Assembly: GCF_001442755.1 (NCBI RefSeq)
Contig: NZ_CP006367.1
Coordinates: 2,666,001-2,730,000 of the forward strand
DNA: 64,000 bases
Source of the DNA: Aureimonas sp. AU20
GTDB taxonomy: Bacteria; Pseudomonadota; Alphaproteobacteria; Rhizobiales; Rhizobiaceae
Direction of reading: 5' to 3'
The notes under the pieces were generated by a model. That model made no database searches. It saw nothing but the letters and a program-made list of their open reading frames with translations, and was not told where the DNA came from. This document shows positions 26,382 to 36,693 of this stretch, piece by piece; within the stretch, counting starts at the first letter, position 1; the number at the start of each line of letters is the position of its first letter. The position numbers and the translations under genes were made by a program.

Positions 26382-26468
26382 ATGTTCGATCTCGTTCTCG
26401 GCGGCGCCGTTTCCTTGGCCCTGGCCGCCTATCTCGTCTTCGCTCTGGTGCATCCCGAGCGCTTCTGA
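26382..26468 (+). CDS. kdpF: K(+)-transporting ATPase subunit F
   Basis: 28 residues ([20 protein letters not shown], then ALVHPERF). The single transmembrane helix and the ending HPERF are typical of KdpF, the small lipid-like subunit that stabilises the KdpABC complex in the inner membrane. It starts 3 bp after the preceding tiny gene, so translation is probably coupled, and kdpA begins 34 bp downstream. Too short for routine gene callers but well supported by position and motif. Confidence 0.9.
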   Translation: MFDLVLGGAVSLALAAYLVFALVHPERF

Positions 26469-26502
26469 CGCTTTTTCCCTTGCGTTCCGAAAGGCCCCTG
26501 CC

Positions 26503-28212
26503 ATGACCGTCGTCGGCTGGCTGCAGATCATTCTCATTCTCCTGGCCGTTCTCGCCTGCGCCGTGCCGCTCGGCTCGTATATCGGCCGCGTCTTCGCCGG
26601 CGAGCGCACCTTTCTCACGCCCGTTCTGGCCCCGGTGGAACGCGGCCTGTTCCGCCTCGCGGGCGTTTCCCCCGATAAGGAACAGACCTGGCTCGGCTAT
26701 GCGCTGGGCATGCTAGCCTTCAACGCGGGCGGGTTTCTCCTTCTCTACGCCCTGCTGCGATTTCAGGGCCTGCTGCCTTTCAATCCGCAGGGCTTTTCCG
26801 GCCTGACGCCTGATCTCGCCTTCAACACGGCGGTGTCCTTCGTCACCAACACCAACTGGCAGAGCTACGGCGGCGAAACCACGATGAGCCACCTGTCGCA
26901 GATGGCGGGGCTCACCGTGCAGAACTTCCTGTCGGCCGCGACCGGCATTGCGCTGGCGGTCGCGCTGGTGCGAGCCTTCGCCCTCTCGGGCGCGGCGACG
27001 GTCGGCAACGTCTTCACCGACATCACCCGCGCCACGCTTTACGTGCTCCTGCCGCTCGCCATCGTGACCGGCCTCCTTCAGGTGGCGATGGGCACGCCGC
27101 AGACCTTCGTCGCCTCGACCACGGTCCACACGCTGGAGGGCGCGGACCAGACGCTGGCGCTCGGCCCCGTCGCCTCGCAGCTTTCCATCAAGCAGCTCGG
27201 CACCAATGGCGGCGGCTTCTTCAACGCCAACTCGGCCCACCCCTACGAGAACCCCTCGCCGCTCAGCAACGCGCTGACGATCTGGCAGATGCTGGTGATC
27301 TCCGTTGCCCTGGTCTTCGCCTTCGGCCGGCTGATCAGCGATCGGCGGCAGGCTCGCGCGATCCTCTCCGTCATGGCGCTCCTTCTGGTGGTGGCCATCG
27401 GCGTCGCCTATTGGGCGGAAAGCGCGGGAACGCCCATCCTGCAGGCAGCCGGGCTCGACCCCGCCGGCGGCAACATGGAAGGCAAGGAAGTGCGCTTCGG
27501 CGTCGCCGGCTCGGCCCTCTTCGCGGCCGTCACCACCGGCCTGTCCGACGGCGCGGTGAACGCCATGCACGGCTCCTTCACGCCGATCGGCGGCATGGTG
27601 CCCATGGTGCTGATGATGCTGGGCGAGATCCTGCCGGGCGGCGTCGGCTCGGGCCTCTACGGCATTCTGGTGATCGCCGTGGTGTCGGTCTTCGTCGCCG
27701 GTCTCATGGTCGGCCGCACGCCGGAATATCTCGGCAAGAAAATCGAGGCGAAGGAAATGAAGATGGCGATGCTCGCGATCCTCATCCTGCCGGTCGCGAT
27801 CCTCGGCTTCTCCTCGGTCTCGGCCGTGCTGCCGAGCGCGCTGTCCGGCCTCGGCAACGCCGGCCCGCATGGCTTGTCGGAAATCTACTATGCCTACACG
27901 TCGGCAGTCGGCAACAACGGCTCGGCCTTCGGCGGTCTGTCGGCCAACTCGCCCTGGTGGAACACGACGCTGGGCATCGCCATGCTGCTGGGGCGCTTCG
28001 CCTATATCGTGCCGATGATGGCGATGGCCGGCTCGCTGGTGGCAAAACCTAAGCTCGCCCCCTCCGCCGGCACGTTCCCGACGCATGGCCCGCTCTTCGT
28101 CGGCCTGCTTGCCGGCATCATCCTGATCCTCGGCGGCCTCCAGTTCTTCCCCGCCCTCGCCCTCGGCCCGATCGCAGAACAGGTGCAGATGCTGGCTGGC
28201 AAGAGCTTCTGA
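26503..28212 (+). CDS. kdpA: K(+)-transporting ATPase subunit A
   Basis: 569 residues, multi-pass inner-membrane protein, full length for KdpA. It forms the potassium-selective channel-like path of the Kdp pump. Family landmarks include [48 protein letters not shown] and [14 protein letters not shown], which contain the selectivity-filter loops with conserved glycines. It is followed by kdpB 99 bp downstream. The protein works with KdpB to import K+ with very high affinity when potassium is scarce. Confidence 0.98.
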   Translation: MTVVGWLQIILILLAVLACAVPLGSYIGRVFAGERTFLTPVLAPVERGLFRLAGVSPDKEQTWLGYALGMLAFNAGGFLLLYALLRFQGLLPFNPQGFSGLTPDLAFNTAVSFVTNTNWQSYGGETTMSHLSQMAGLTVQNFLSAATGIALAVALVRAFALSGAATVGNVFTDITRATLYVLLPLAIVTGLLQVAMGTPQTFVASTTVHTLEGADQTLALGPVASQLSIKQLGTNGGGFFNANSAHPYENPSPLSNALTIWQMLVISVALVFAFGRLISDRRQARAILSVMALLLVVAIGVAYWAESAGTPILQAAGLDPAGGNMEGKEVRFGVAGSALFAAVTTGLSDGAVNAMHGSFTPIGGMVPMVLMMLGEILPGGVGSGLYGILVIAVVSVFVAGLMVGRTPEYLGKKIEAKEMKMAMLAILILPVAILGFSSVSAVLPSALSGLGNAGPHGLSEIYYAYTSAVGNNGSAFGGLSANSPWWNTTLGIAMLLGRFAYIVPMMAMAGSLVAKPKLAPSAGTFPTHGPLFVGLLAGIILILGGLQFFPALALGPIAEQVQMLAGKSF

Positions 28213-28311
28213 CGATGCGAGAGCGCCCCGGCCGCCTCGCGCCGGGGTGCCCCTTCCAACCTTTCCCCTGATCGATTGTCGGCCCCCGCGCCGACCGCAA
28301 GGAAAACTCCC

Positions 28312-30363
28312 ATGGCTGCCAAAGCCGTCTCCACCTTCCGGCCGGACCTCGTCCGGCGCGCCGCGCTCGACGCTGTGCGCAAGCTCAACCCCGCCGCGCT
28401 CGTGCGCAACCCGGTGATCTTCGTCACCGAAGTCGTGGCACTCGTCGTCACGCTTCTCTTCCTGCGCGACGTCGCGGCCGGCCACCCCCTCGCCTTCACC
28501 GGCCAGATCATGGCCTGGCTCTGGTTCACCGTCCTTTTCGCCAATTTCGCCGAGGCGATCGCCGAAGGGCGCGGAAGGGCCCAGGCCGACAGCCTGCGCC
28601 GGGCGCGCACAGACACGCTGGCCAAGCGCCTCACGGAGCGGACCGACCGCGCGCGCTGGGATTCGGTCTCGGCCCTGGAACTCAAGGTCGGCAACTTCGT
28701 GCTGGTCGAGACCGGCGACATCGTGCCGGGCGACGGCGAGATCGTGGAAGGCATCGCCTCCGTCAACGAAGCGGCGGTGACGGGCGAATCCGCGCCGGTG
28801 ATCCGCGAGGCGGGCGGCGACCGCTCCGCCGTGACCGGCGGCACGAGCGTCGTGTCCGACTGGCTGGTGGTGCGCATCACCGCCGCGCCCGGCTCCTCGT
28901 TCATCGACCGGATGATCGCGCTGGTGGAAGGCGCCGAGCGGCAGAAGACACCGAACGAACTCGCCCTCACGATTCTCCTCGTCGGGATGACGCTGATCTT
29001 CCTGGTCGCCGTCGTCACGCTCACCGGCCTGTCCAGCTATGCCGGCGCGGCGATCTCGGTGCCGATCCTCATCGCGCTTCTCGTGACGCTGATCCCGACC
29101 ACGATCGGCGGCCTCCTGTCGGCCATCGGCATCGCCGGCATGGACCGACTGATCCGCCACAATGTCCTTGCCATGTCGGGCAAGGCGGTGGAGGCGGCCG
29201 GCGACGTGGACACGCTGCTTCTCGACAAGACGGGCACGATCACCTTCGGCAACCGCATGGCGTCGGAATTCGTCGCCGTTCAGGGCGTCTCCGAAGCCGA
29301 AGCGGCCGAGATCGCGGTTCGGGCCTCGCTCGCCGACGAGACGGCCGAGGGTCGCTCCATCCTCGTGCTCGCGCGGGAGAGCTACGGCGTCTCCATTCCG
29401 GATGAGCGGCCGGTGGACGCGACCTTCATCCCCTTCTCCGCCTCGACGCGCCTATCGGGCGTCGACATCGGCGACACGGCCATTCGCAAGGGCGCGGTGG
29501 ATGCGATCCGCCGGTTCGTTCGCGAAAGGGCGGGGCGCGACGTGCCCGAGCCAGCCGCCTTCACGGCGGCCGTGGAGCGCATCGCGCAATCCGGCGGCAC
29601 GCCGCTCGGCCTGGCCGAAAACGGCCGCTTCATCGGTGTCATCCACCTGAAGGACGTCGTGAAGCCCGACATCAAGACGCGCTTCGCCGAGCTTCGCCGC
29701 ATGGGCATCCGCACGGTGATGGTGACGGGCGACAACCCTGTGACCGCCGCCGCCATCGCTTCCGAAGCCGGGGTGGACGATTTCATCGCCGAGGCGACCC
29801 CGCAGGACAAGCTGAACTACATCCGCAACGAGCAGCGCCAGGGCCGATTGGTCGCCATGTGCGGCGACGGCACCAACGACGCGCCGGCTCTCGCCCAGGC
29901 CGATGTCGGCGTCGCCATGCAGACCGGCACCCAGGCGGCGCGCGAGGCCGGCAACATGGTGGATCTCGACAGCGATCCGACCAAGCTGATCGAGATCGTC
30001 GGCATCGGAAAGCAGCTGCTGATGACGCGGGGCTCGCTCACCACCTTCTCCATCGCCAACGACGTCGCGAAATATTTCGCGATCATTCCCGCGCTTTTCG
30101 TCTCGGCGATTCCCGAACTCGGCGCGCTCAACGTCATGGGCCTGTCCACGCCGGAAAGCGCGATCTTGTCTGCGGTGATCTTCAACGCGCTGGTGATCGT
30201 CGCGCTGATCCCGCTGGCGCTGCGCGGCGTGCCCTATCGCGCGCTCGATGCGGCCAGCGTCCTGCGGCGCAATCTCCTGATCTATGGCCTTGGCGGCGTG
30301 CTGGTGCCCTTTGTCGGCATCAAGCTGATCGACCTCGCGGTCTCCGCCCTCGGCCTCGCCTGA
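28312..30363 (+). CDS. kdpB: K(+)-transporting ATPase subunit B (P-type ATPase)
   Basis: 683 residues. P-type ATPase catalytic subunit: the phosphorylated Asp305 lies in [13 protein letters not shown], the actuator motif in [12 protein letters not shown], the nucleotide-domain stretch in TRLSGVDI and the hinge in [20 protein letters not shown]. It hydrolyses ATP to drive K+ through KdpA. The start ATG at 28312 has AAGGA 8 nt upstream; a TTG at 28276 is in frame but less likely. The length agrees with the family. Confidence 0.98.
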   Translation: MAAKAVSTFRPDLVRRAALDAVRKLNPAALVRNPVIFVTEVVALVVTLLFLRDVAAGHPLAFTGQIMAWLWFTVLFANFAEAIAEGRGRAQADSLRRARTDTLAKRLTERTDRARWDSVSALELKVGNFVLVETGDIVPGDGEIVEGIASVNEAAVTGESAPVIREAGGDRSAVTGGTSVVSDWLVVRITAAPGSSFIDRMIALVEGAERQKTPNELALTILLVGMTLIFLVAVVTLTGLSSYAGAAISVPILIALLVTLIPTTIGGLLSAIGIAGMDRLIRHNVLAMSGKAVEAAGDVDTLLLDKTGTITFGNRMASEFVAVQGVSEAEAAEIAVRASLADETAEGRSILVLARESYGVSIPDERPVDATFIPFSASTRLSGVDIGDTAIRKGAVDAIRRFVRERAGRDVPEPAAFTAAVERIAQSGGTPLGLAENGRFIGVIHLKDVVKPDIKTRFAELRRMGIRTVMVTGDNPVTAAAIASEAGVDDFIAEATPQDKLNYIRNEQRQGRLVAMCGDGTNDAPALAQADVGVAMQTGTQAAREAGNMVDLDSDPTKLIEIVGIGKQLLMTRGSLTTFSIANDVAKYFAIIPALFVSAIPELGALNVMGLSTPESAILSAVIFNALVIVALIPLALRGVPYRALDAASVLRRNLLIYGLGGVLVPFVGIKLIDLAVSALGLA

Positions 30364-30386
30364 CCCTATCAGCAAGGACCAACACC

Positions 30387-31022
30387 ATGTTGTCCCAGTT
30401 CCGCGCGGCGGCCACGCTTCTGCTCGCCTTCACCCTCCTTCTCGGCCTCGCCTACCCGCTGGCGATGACGGCGGTTGCCGGCCTTGTCTTCCCAGCGGAA
30501 GCGTCGGGTAGCCTCGTTTCGCGCAACGGCGAGTCGGTCGGCTCCCGTCTGATCGGCCAGTCCTTCACGACCGATCGCTATCTCCATCCCCGCCCCTCGG
30601 CGGCCGGCACGACGGGCTACGACGCCTCGGCCTCGTCCGGCACCAATCTCGGCCCGACCAGCGCCAAGCTCGCCGCCCGCCTGGAGGCCGACGGCGCGAC
30701 CTTGAAGGCGGCGACGGGCGCGAAGCTTCTGCCGGCCGACGCCATCACCACCTCGGGCAGCGGCCTCGACCCCGATATCTCGCCGGCCTTCGCCGCGCTT
30801 CAGGCGCCCGGCATCGCCAAGGTGCGCGGTCTGCCGCTGGCACAGGTCGAACAGGCCATCGCCGGCGCCACGGCCGGGCGGACCATCGGCGTACTGGGCG
30901 AACCGCGCGTCAACGTGCTGGCGGCCAATCTCGCGCTGGACGCACTTTCACCCACGAATGCACCGGGCGCCGCCCCGGCGCCGGGAACGCCCACCGCCGC
31001 CAACACGGCACCGGCCGGCTGA
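30387..31022 (+). CDS. kdpC: K(+)-transporting ATPase subunit C
   Basis: 211 residues. One N-terminal transmembrane helix (ATLLLAFTLLLGLAYPLAMT) and a periplasmic domain with the family motifs GSRLIGQSF, YFHPR-like RYLHPRPSAAG, SSGTNLGPT and SGSGLDPDISPA. KdpC stabilises the complex and may act as a catalytic chaperone for ATP binding. Compared with the usual ~190 residues, it carries an extra Ala/Pro-rich tail (PGAAPAPGTPTAANTAPAG) of unknown role. Immediately followed by the kdpD sensor kinase. Confidence 0.97.
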   Translation: MLSQFRAAATLLLAFTLLLGLAYPLAMTAVAGLVFPAEASGSLVSRNGESVGSRLIGQSFTTDRYLHPRPSAAGTTGYDASASSGTNLGPTSAKLAARLEADGATLKAATGAKLLPADAITTSGSGLDPDISPAFAALQAPGIAKVRGLPLAQVEQAIAGATAGRTIGVLGEPRVNVLAANLALDALSPTNAPGAAPAPGTPTAANTAPAG

Positions 31023-31088
31023 TCTCGCCGGTAGATTTGAGATAGGAAAGGCGGAGGGACGCGCGTCGTCCCTTCGTTCCATTGTCAG

Positions 31089-33776
31089 ATGGGTCCGACA
31101 CGCATGCCGCAACCGGCCGCACGCCCTTCAGCCGACGCGCTTCTCGCCCATGCCGAGCGGGAGGGCCGGGGCAAGCTGCGACTGTTTCTGGGCGCGGCGC
31201 CCGGCGTCGGCAAGACCTTCGCCATGCTCCAGGCGGCGCGCGCGGCGAAGGCGGCGGGGCGAGACGTTCTGGTGGGAATCGTCGAGACGCATGGGCGGGC
31301 CGAAACGCAGGCTATGATCGCCGATCTCGAGCTCCTGCCCCGTAAGGGCATCTCCTACAAAGGGCGGCTGGTTCCCGAACTCGATATCGACGCCGCACTG
31401 GCGCGCCGTCCCTCGCTTCTGCTGGTGGACGAATACGCCCATTCCAACGTGCCGGGCAGCCGCCATCCCAAGCGCTGGCAGGACGTGGCCGAGCTTCTCC
31501 AGGCCGGGCTCGATGTCTGGACGACGATGAACGTCCAGCATGTCGAGAGCCTCAACGACGTCGTCCAGCGCATCACCGGCGTGCGTGTGCGCGAAACCGT
31601 GCCGGACACGACGCTGCGAACCGCGGACGAGATCGTTCTGGTCGATCTGCCGCCGGACGAGCTGATCCGGCGTCTGGCAGAGGGCAAGGTCTATGTCGAG
31701 GACACCGCGACGCGGGCGACGCAGAATTTCTTCAAGCCCTCGAACCTGACGGCGCTGCGAGAACTCGCGCTGCGGCAGGTCGCGAGCCGGGTCGACAGCG
31801 ATCTCTTGGAGCGCATGCAGGGCGGCGCGATCGAAGGGCCCTGGGCCGCCGGCGAGCGGCTTCTCGTGTGCCTCGGACCCAACCAGTCCGCCGAGCGGCT
31901 GGTGCGCACGGCCAAGCGCCTCGCCGATCTCCTCGACGCGCCCTGGTTCGCCGTCACGATCGAGCGGCCGGGCGTGTCGCTGGACGAGGACGCGGCGGCC
32001 CGGCTGGAGACGGCCATGCAGCTTGCCAAGACGCTGGGTGCCGAAACGCAGCGCCTCGTGGCGGCCGACTGGCCGCGCGAGCTCCTCCGCTTCTCGCGCT
32101 ACGAGAACGTGACGCAGATCGTGGTCGGCAAGGCGCGTCGCACGGGCCTGCGCTGGGGTTGGCCGAGGCGGAGCCTTGCTGACGCCCTGGTGCGGCAGGC
32201 GGACGGCATCTCGATCCATGTCCTGACCGGCGAGGAGGAAAGCGCGAGCGCGGCCGGGCGCGGGGTCGATCTCGGCAGTTGGAGCGGCTACGGCGCAGCG
32301 CTCGCCAGCGTCGCCACGGCGACGCTCGCGGGCTCGCAGATCGTGCGCTTCGTGCCGCTGCCGAACCTTTCCATGCTCTATCTCCTGGCCGTGCTGGTGC
32401 CGGCTTTCTTCCACGGCGTCTGGCCGGCGATCTTCGCGTCCTTCCTGTCCTTCGCGACCTATAATTTCTTCTTCATCGAGCCGACGGGCAGCTTCACCGT
32501 GGCGCGGCCGCACGAGCTTCTGGCGCTGGCGATCTTTCTCATTATCGCCGTCGCCATCTCGGCCCTGGCCGGTCAGGCGCGGGACCAGATGCGCGCCTCG
32601 GCGGCGCGCACCCGGGCGGCGCGGCGGCTCTACGAGTTCACCCGGCGCCTTTCGGCCCTGCCGGATGCCTCAGCCGTCATGGAAGCGGCGGCGAGCGAGA
32701 TCAACGCCGCGATCGGGCGCCCCTGCGCCATCCTGCGGCCCGGCACCACAGACTTGGAGATCGCCGCGTCCTGGCCGCCGGACGACCGGCTGGACACCCC
32801 GGCGCGCGCGGCGGCCCGCTGGGCCTTCGACCGAGACGAGCCGGCCGGCGGGGGAACCGCCACCCTGCCGGCCAGCGGCTGGACCTTCTTTCCGCTGCCC
32901 GCGCCGGACGGGCGCGTCGGCGTGGTCGGTGTGGAACGGGCCGGCGACGACGCACCGCTCGGGCTGGAAGCGCGCACGCTTCTTTCCGCCCTGGCCGAGC
33001 AGACCGCCGCCGCCCTGCACCGGGCGCTTCTGTCCACCGAAGTGCGCAGCGCGCGAACGGCGGCAGAGACGGAGCGTGTCCGCAACATTCTGCTGGCCTC
33101 GATCAGCCACGATTTCCGCACCCCTCTCGCATCCGTCCTCGGCTCCGCCACGACTTTGATCGACTATGGCGACCGTCTCGAACCCGAGGCGCGGCTGGAA
33201 CTGCTGGGCCAAGTGCGCGACGAGGCCCGCCATCTCGACTCCATGGTGCGCAATCTTCTGTCGATGACGCGGCTGGAAGCCGGCGCGCTGGAGATCAACC
33301 GCGACTGGATCGACGTCGGCGAGGCGCTGGAGCGCGCGGTGGACCTCGCCAAGCGCCGGGGCGCGACGCAGCGCTTCACGCTCGTCCTGTCAGACCGCCC
33401 GCTGCTTGCGCAGATCGACGGGAGCCTGTTCGATCAGGCGGTGGGCAACATCGTCGGCAACGCGGTGCGCCATGCCGGACGGGACGCGAACGTGACCTTG
33501 GCGGCAAGGAGACATGGCGAGGCGCTCATAGTCGAGATCGCCGACGACGGACCGGGCGTGCCGGAAGCGCTGCGCGCGGAAGTCTTCGAGAAGTTCACCC
33601 GCGCCGTGCATTCGAAGGCCGATGGCGGGGAAAGCGCGGGACTCGGCCTTGCCATCGCCAAGGGCATCGTCGAAGCGCATGGCGGCACGATCGAGCTTCT
33701 GCCGCAGGATCATGCGGGTGCGACCGGCGCAGCGTTCCGCATTCGCCTGCCGGACGGGAAGGGACAGACCCCATGA
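31089..33776 (+). CDS. kdpD: Potassium-responsive sensor histidine kinase
   Basis: 895 residues. The N-terminal KdpD domain has Walker A GAAPGVGKT at residues 35-43 and DEYAHSNVPGSRHPKRWQD, then a UspA-like domain to about 370. Four closely spaced transmembrane segments lie around 400-495, followed by a GAF-like region. The histidine kinase has His674 in LLASISHDFRTPLASVLG, an N-box NIVGNAVRHAG and a G-box DDGPGVPE plus GLGLAIAKGIV. It senses low K+ or turgor and phosphorylates KdpE. Its stop overlaps the kdpE start by 4 bp. Confidence 0.97.
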   Translation: MGPTRMPQPAARPSADALLAHAEREGRGKLRLFLGAAPGVGKTFAMLQAARAAKAAGRDVLVGIVETHGRAETQAMIADLELLPRKGISYKGRLVPELDIDAALARRPSLLLVDEYAHSNVPGSRHPKRWQDVAELLQAGLDVWTTMNVQHVESLNDVVQRITGVRVRETVPDTTLRTADEIVLVDLPPDELIRRLAEGKVYVEDTATRATQNFFKPSNLTALRELALRQVASRVDSDLLERMQGGAIEGPWAAGERLLVCLGPNQSAERLVRTAKRLADLLDAPWFAVTIERPGVSLDEDAAARLETAMQLAKTLGAETQRLVAADWPRELLRFSRYENVTQIVVGKARRTGLRWGWPRRSLADALVRQADGISIHVLTGEEESASAAGRGVDLGSWSGYGAALASVATATLAGSQIVRFVPLPNLSMLYLLAVLVPAFFHGVWPAIFASFLSFATYNFFFIEPTGSFTVARPHELLALAIFLIIAVAISALAGQARDQMRASAARTRAARRLYEFTRRLSALPDASAVMEAAASEINAAIGRPCAILRPGTTDLEIAASWPPDDRLDTPARAAARWAFDRDEPAGGGTATLPASGWTFFPLPAPDGRVGVVGVERAGDDAPLGLEARTLLSALAEQTAAALHRALLSTEVRSARTAAETERVRNILLASISHDFRTPLASVLGSATTLIDYGDRLEPEARLELLGQVRDEARHLDSMVRNLLSMTRLEAGALEINRDWIDVGEALERAVDLAKRRGATQRFTLVLSDRPLLAQIDGSLFDQAVGNIVGNAVRHAGRDANVTLAARRHGEALIVEIADDGPGVPEALRAEVFEKFTRAVHSKADGGESAGLGLAIAKGIVEAHGGTIELLPQDHAGATGAAFRIRLPDGKGQTP

Positions 33777-34447
33777 ACAAGGCCACCATTCTCGTCGTGG
33801 ACGACGAGCCGGCGATCCACCGGTTTCTCAAGCCCTCGCTGACCGCCGAGGGCTACCATGTGGTCCAGGCTCTGAACGGCGCCGACGCGCTGCGCCTTGC
33901 CGCGAGCGATCGGCCCGACGCGGTGGTTCTCGACCTCGGCTTGCCCGACATGGATGGCAAGGCGGTGATCGCTCGGCTGCGCCAGGTGTCGGACGTGCCG
34001 ATCGTCGTCCTGTCGGCGCGGGACCGGGAGGCCGAAAAGGTCCAGGCGCTCGATCTCGGTGCCGACGACTATGTCGAGAAGCCCTTCGGCGTGGGCGAGC
34101 TCATGGCGCGCCTGCGCGCCGCGCTGCGCCATCGCCAGGGCGCGCCGGTCGGCCCCCTCACAGCCGGCGATCTCTCGCTCGACCCCGAGACGCGCATCGT
34201 GCGCAACGGCGCGGCGGAGGTGAAGCTGACGCGGCGCGAGTTCGATCTCCTCGCCGTGCTCCTGCGCCATGCCGGCAAGGTCGTGACCCACGGCCATCTG
34301 CTGCGCGAGGTCTGGGGACAGGCGAACGAGGCCGACACGCAGTATCTGAGAGTTTATATCGGCCATCTGCGGCAGAAGGTGGAGGACGATCCAGCCGCGC
34401 CGCGCCGCATCCTGACCGAAGCGGGCGTCGGCTATCGGCTGGTCTGA
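33773..34447 (+). CDS. kdpE: KDP operon response regulator
   Basis: 224 residues, OmpR/PhoB type. The receiver domain has the acidic pair in VVDDEPAIHRF, phosphoacceptor Asp54 in VVLDLGLPDMDG and Lys in DDYVEKPFGVGEL. The C-terminal winged helix contains VKLTRREFDLLAVLLRHAGK and YLRVYIGHLRQKVE. Phosphorylated by KdpD, it activates the kdp promoter, most probably the AT-rich region before 26295. ATGA overlap with kdpD ensures balanced synthesis of the pair. Confidence 0.97.
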   Translation: MNKATILVVDDEPAIHRFLKPSLTAEGYHVVQALNGADALRLAASDRPDAVVLDLGLPDMDGKAVIARLRQVSDVPIVVLSARDREAEKVQALDLGADDYVEKPFGVGELMARLRAALRHRQGAPVGPLTAGDLSLDPETRIVRNGAAEVKLTRREFDLLAVLLRHAGKVVTHGHLLREVWGQANEADTQYLRVYIGHLRQKVEDDPAAPRRILTEAGVGYRLV

Positions 34448-34570
34448 TCCTGCATTTCTCGACCTTTTACGCTTCGCGAGGCCATCGGCCGCAGCACGTC
34501 TTGAGGTTCGCGTTTCGGCGCACCCGAACCTGTGCTACCAAAGGTGAAGCGAATTTCCAGGGAGGCGGGT

Positions 34571-34957
34571 TTGAGGGCGTTGCGCGGCAGGTCGGGCGAG
34601 TGGATGGGACGCGTCGTCGCGCTTCTGTTCGTCGTCCAGGCTGCGCTTCTTGGCTTCACCTTCTCCGCCTCGGCCGAGCTTCTCCCGCGCGATCAGTTCG
34701 GCAACGTCATCTGCGCCGAGTTCGGCGCGCCGGGCGATCATGGCTCGCACGACAAGCCGGCCGGCCATTCCAGCGTTCCCGCCTGCTGCTCGATGGGCTG
34801 CGCCATGTTCGGCGGGCCGCTCCCATCCCCCTCGCTTCTGTCCCTGATCGTTCGTCAGCCCCTGGTTCTGGACGAACCCTTTACGCTCTTCGAGGGCGTG
34901 GGCTCCGGCGCGGTGGAAACGCCGCGCAACACGCGCGGACCGCCCCTCTTCGGCTGA
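34571..34957 (+). CDS. DUF2946-like Cys/His-rich exported protein, copper-associated
   Basis: 128 residues, TTG start. The start was chosen because GGAGG (34561-34565) lies 5 nt before the TTG; a GTG at 34532 is in frame without a site. One hydrophobic signal segment (VVALLFVVQAALLGFTFSAS) is followed by a metal-binding-like stretch with GDHGSHDKPAGHSSVPACCS and MGCAMFGG. DUF2946 proteins sit next to copper and TonB genes. Followed by PepSY, PCuAC, CopCD and SCO1 genes, so a role in copper binding in the periplasm is likely; the biochemical role is unknown. Confidence 0.72.
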   Translation: MRALRGRSGEWMGRVVALLFVVQAALLGFTFSASAELLPRDQFGNVICAEFGAPGDHGSHDKPAGHSSVPACCSMGCAMFGGPLPSPSLLSLIVRQPLVLDEPFTLFEGVGSGAVETPRNTRGPPLFG

Positions 34958-35277
34958 TCCTGCGAGGCAATGCCGCGTCACGCGGCCGACCTCGCCCGCT
35001 GTCCGAGCCCAAGACCATGTTGCCGCCGAGCGACGCGCCCTAGCCCTCCCGAGCCGATCCCAAAGCCGGACGATCCGACGCTGCATCCCGGTCCGATCTC
35101 GCAGTTCCTGTCCGCCGCGCGGGCGGCATACACGGATCGGACACTCGCACGCGCCGCGCTTCGTCGCGGGCGGTGAGACCCGGAGGCACGTCGCCAAACC
35201 CTGGCGCGGATCAGCGCGCGCTGGCGCAGGCATGTCTGGTCGAAGGCGTTCCCATTCCTGCCTTTCGGAGCCTTCCA
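34958..35277. other. 320-bp gap without a gene
   Basis: I see no coding signal here. A short hairpin (GCCGCG-TCA-CGCGGC, 34972-34986) follows the DUF2946 gene and has no T-run. No riboswitch consensus was recognised. The end of the gap carries the leader of the PepSY gene. Confidence 0.4.
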
Positions 35278-36645
35278 ATGTCCGACCTCATGGCCGTGCG
35301 AACGGGCGATCTGCCCCGTTCCGCCTCGGCGAACGATCTTTACCGCGCCGTCTGGCGCTGGCATTTCTACGCCGGTCTCTTCGTCCTGCCCTTCCTGATC
35401 TCGCTGTCGATCACCGGCGGCCTGTATCTCTTCCGCGACGAGATCGACACGTTCGTTCACGCCGATCTCAAGCGTGTGGTTGCCGAGGATGGCGCTGATC
35501 TCGCCGCGCCGAGCCGCCTCGTCGCGGCCGCGCTCGACGCTGTTCCGGGAACAGCCGTGAAGTACACCCAGAACGCCGGCCCCACCTCGTCCGCCGAAAT
35601 CACCGTGAAGAGCGCGGGCGGTGAAAAGCGCGTCGTCTATCTCGATCCCTACGACGCCCGGGTGTTGGGCTCCCTGCCCGACCAAGGCACGATCATGTGG
35701 ACCGTGCGCCATCTGCACAGCCTGCGCTTCTTCGGGCCCGTCGCGCGCGGGCTGATCGAGATCACCGCCGGCTGGTCCATCCTCCTGGTCGTGACGGGCC
35801 TCTATCTCTGGTGGCCGCGCGGGCGAAAAGAGGGCGTCGTCACGGTTCGCGGCACGCCGAAGAAGCGCGTGTTCTGGCGCGATCTTCATGCCGTGGCGGG
35901 ATCGATGCTCGGCGTCTTCATCGTCTTTCTCGCCGTCACCGGCATGCCCTGGTCGCAGGTCTGGGGCGGCAAGGTGAACGAATGGGCGAACGGCTCGAAC
36001 TTCGGCTACCCCTCCGGGGTCCGGGTGGACGTGCCGATGTCCGGCCAACGTCTCTCGGACGAGGGGCCGGTCGGCTGGTCGCTTCAACAGGCGGAGGTTC
36101 CCCTGTCCGGCGCGACGCCCTTCCGGACGCCGATCGGCCTCGACCGCGCCGTTGCTGTCTTCGACACGCTTGGCCTCTATCGCGGCTACAGCGTCAACCT
36201 TCCGACGCGGCCCACCGGCGTCTACACCGGCTCGGTCTATCCCGACGATCTGACACAGCAGCGCGTCGTGCATCTCGACCAATATACGGGCGAGCCCCTG
36301 CTCGACATGAGCTATGCCGACTACGGCCCGTTGGGCCGTTCCCTGGAATGGGGCATCAACGTTCATCTCGGGCAGGAATTCGGCTGGTTCAACCAGTGGT
36401 TCCTGGCTGCGGTCTGCGTCGGCAATGTCGCGCTGGCCGTTTCAGCGGGCGTGATGTGGTGGAAGCGCCGGCCGAGCCGCTCGATGGGCGTGCCGCCGCT
36501 GCCGAAGGACACGAGCGTCTTTCGCGGGCTGCTTGTGCTGCTGGCAATCGGCGGCGTGCTTTTTCCTCTGGTCGGCGCCTCGCTGCTGGTCATGTTGCTT
36601 CTCGACTGGACCATGACGCGGCTTCGCGCCCGCCGCGCCGCCTGA
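35278..36645 (+). CDS. PepSY-associated transmembrane domain protein
   Basis: 455 residues with about four main transmembrane segments. The start MSDLMAVRTGDLP leads into YRAVWRWHFYAGLFVLPFLI, the hallmark of PepSY_TM proteins, followed by SITGGLYLFRDEID. Later HLHSLRFFGPVARGLIEITAGW, LYLWWPRG and DLHAVAGSMLGVFIVFLAVTG contain the conserved His/Trp/Gly sites that may bind haem or metal. Such proteins are often linked to iron or copper uptake and reduction. Here it stands between a DUF2946 and a PCuAC gene, which points to copper. Confidence 0.88.
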   Translation: MSDLMAVRTGDLPRSASANDLYRAVWRWHFYAGLFVLPFLISLSITGGLYLFRDEIDTFVHADLKRVVAEDGADLAAPSRLVAAALDAVPGTAVKYTQNAGPTSSAEITVKSAGGEKRVVYLDPYDARVLGSLPDQGTIMWTVRHLHSLRFFGPVARGLIEITAGWSILLVVTGLYLWWPRGRKEGVVTVRGTPKKRVFWRDLHAVAGSMLGVFIVFLAVTGMPWSQVWGGKVNEWANGSNFGYPSGVRVDVPMSGQRLSDEGPVGWSLQQAEVPLSGATPFRTPIGLDRAVAVFDTLGLYRGYSVNLPTRPTGVYTGSVYPDDLTQQRVVHLDQYTGEPLLDMSYADYGPLGRSLEWGINVHLGQEFGWFNQWFLAAVCVGNVALAVSAGVMWWKRRPSRSMGVPPLPKDTSVFRGLLVLLAIGGVLFPLVGASLLVMLLLDWTMTRLRARRAA

Positions 36646-36693
36646 GCGCCCGCTCCCTCTCGTTTTCCCATCGTCAAAAGGACACCCAGATCC

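Noticed and set aside
26713..29160. Long open frame on the minus strand opposite kdpA and kdpB
   Set aside because: Its composition (His/Arg/Asp-rich) is that of a GC-rich shadow frame, and kdpA/kdpB are certain on the other strand.
34958..35277. Cobalamin-type riboswitch before the PepSY gene
   Set aside because: I looked for the conserved core boxes of the B12 riboswitch and did not find them; only a short hairpin is present.
34978..36366. Minus-strand open frame opposite the PepSY gene
   Set aside because: PepSY_TM motifs on the plus strand are clear; the opposite frame has no motif or ribosome site.
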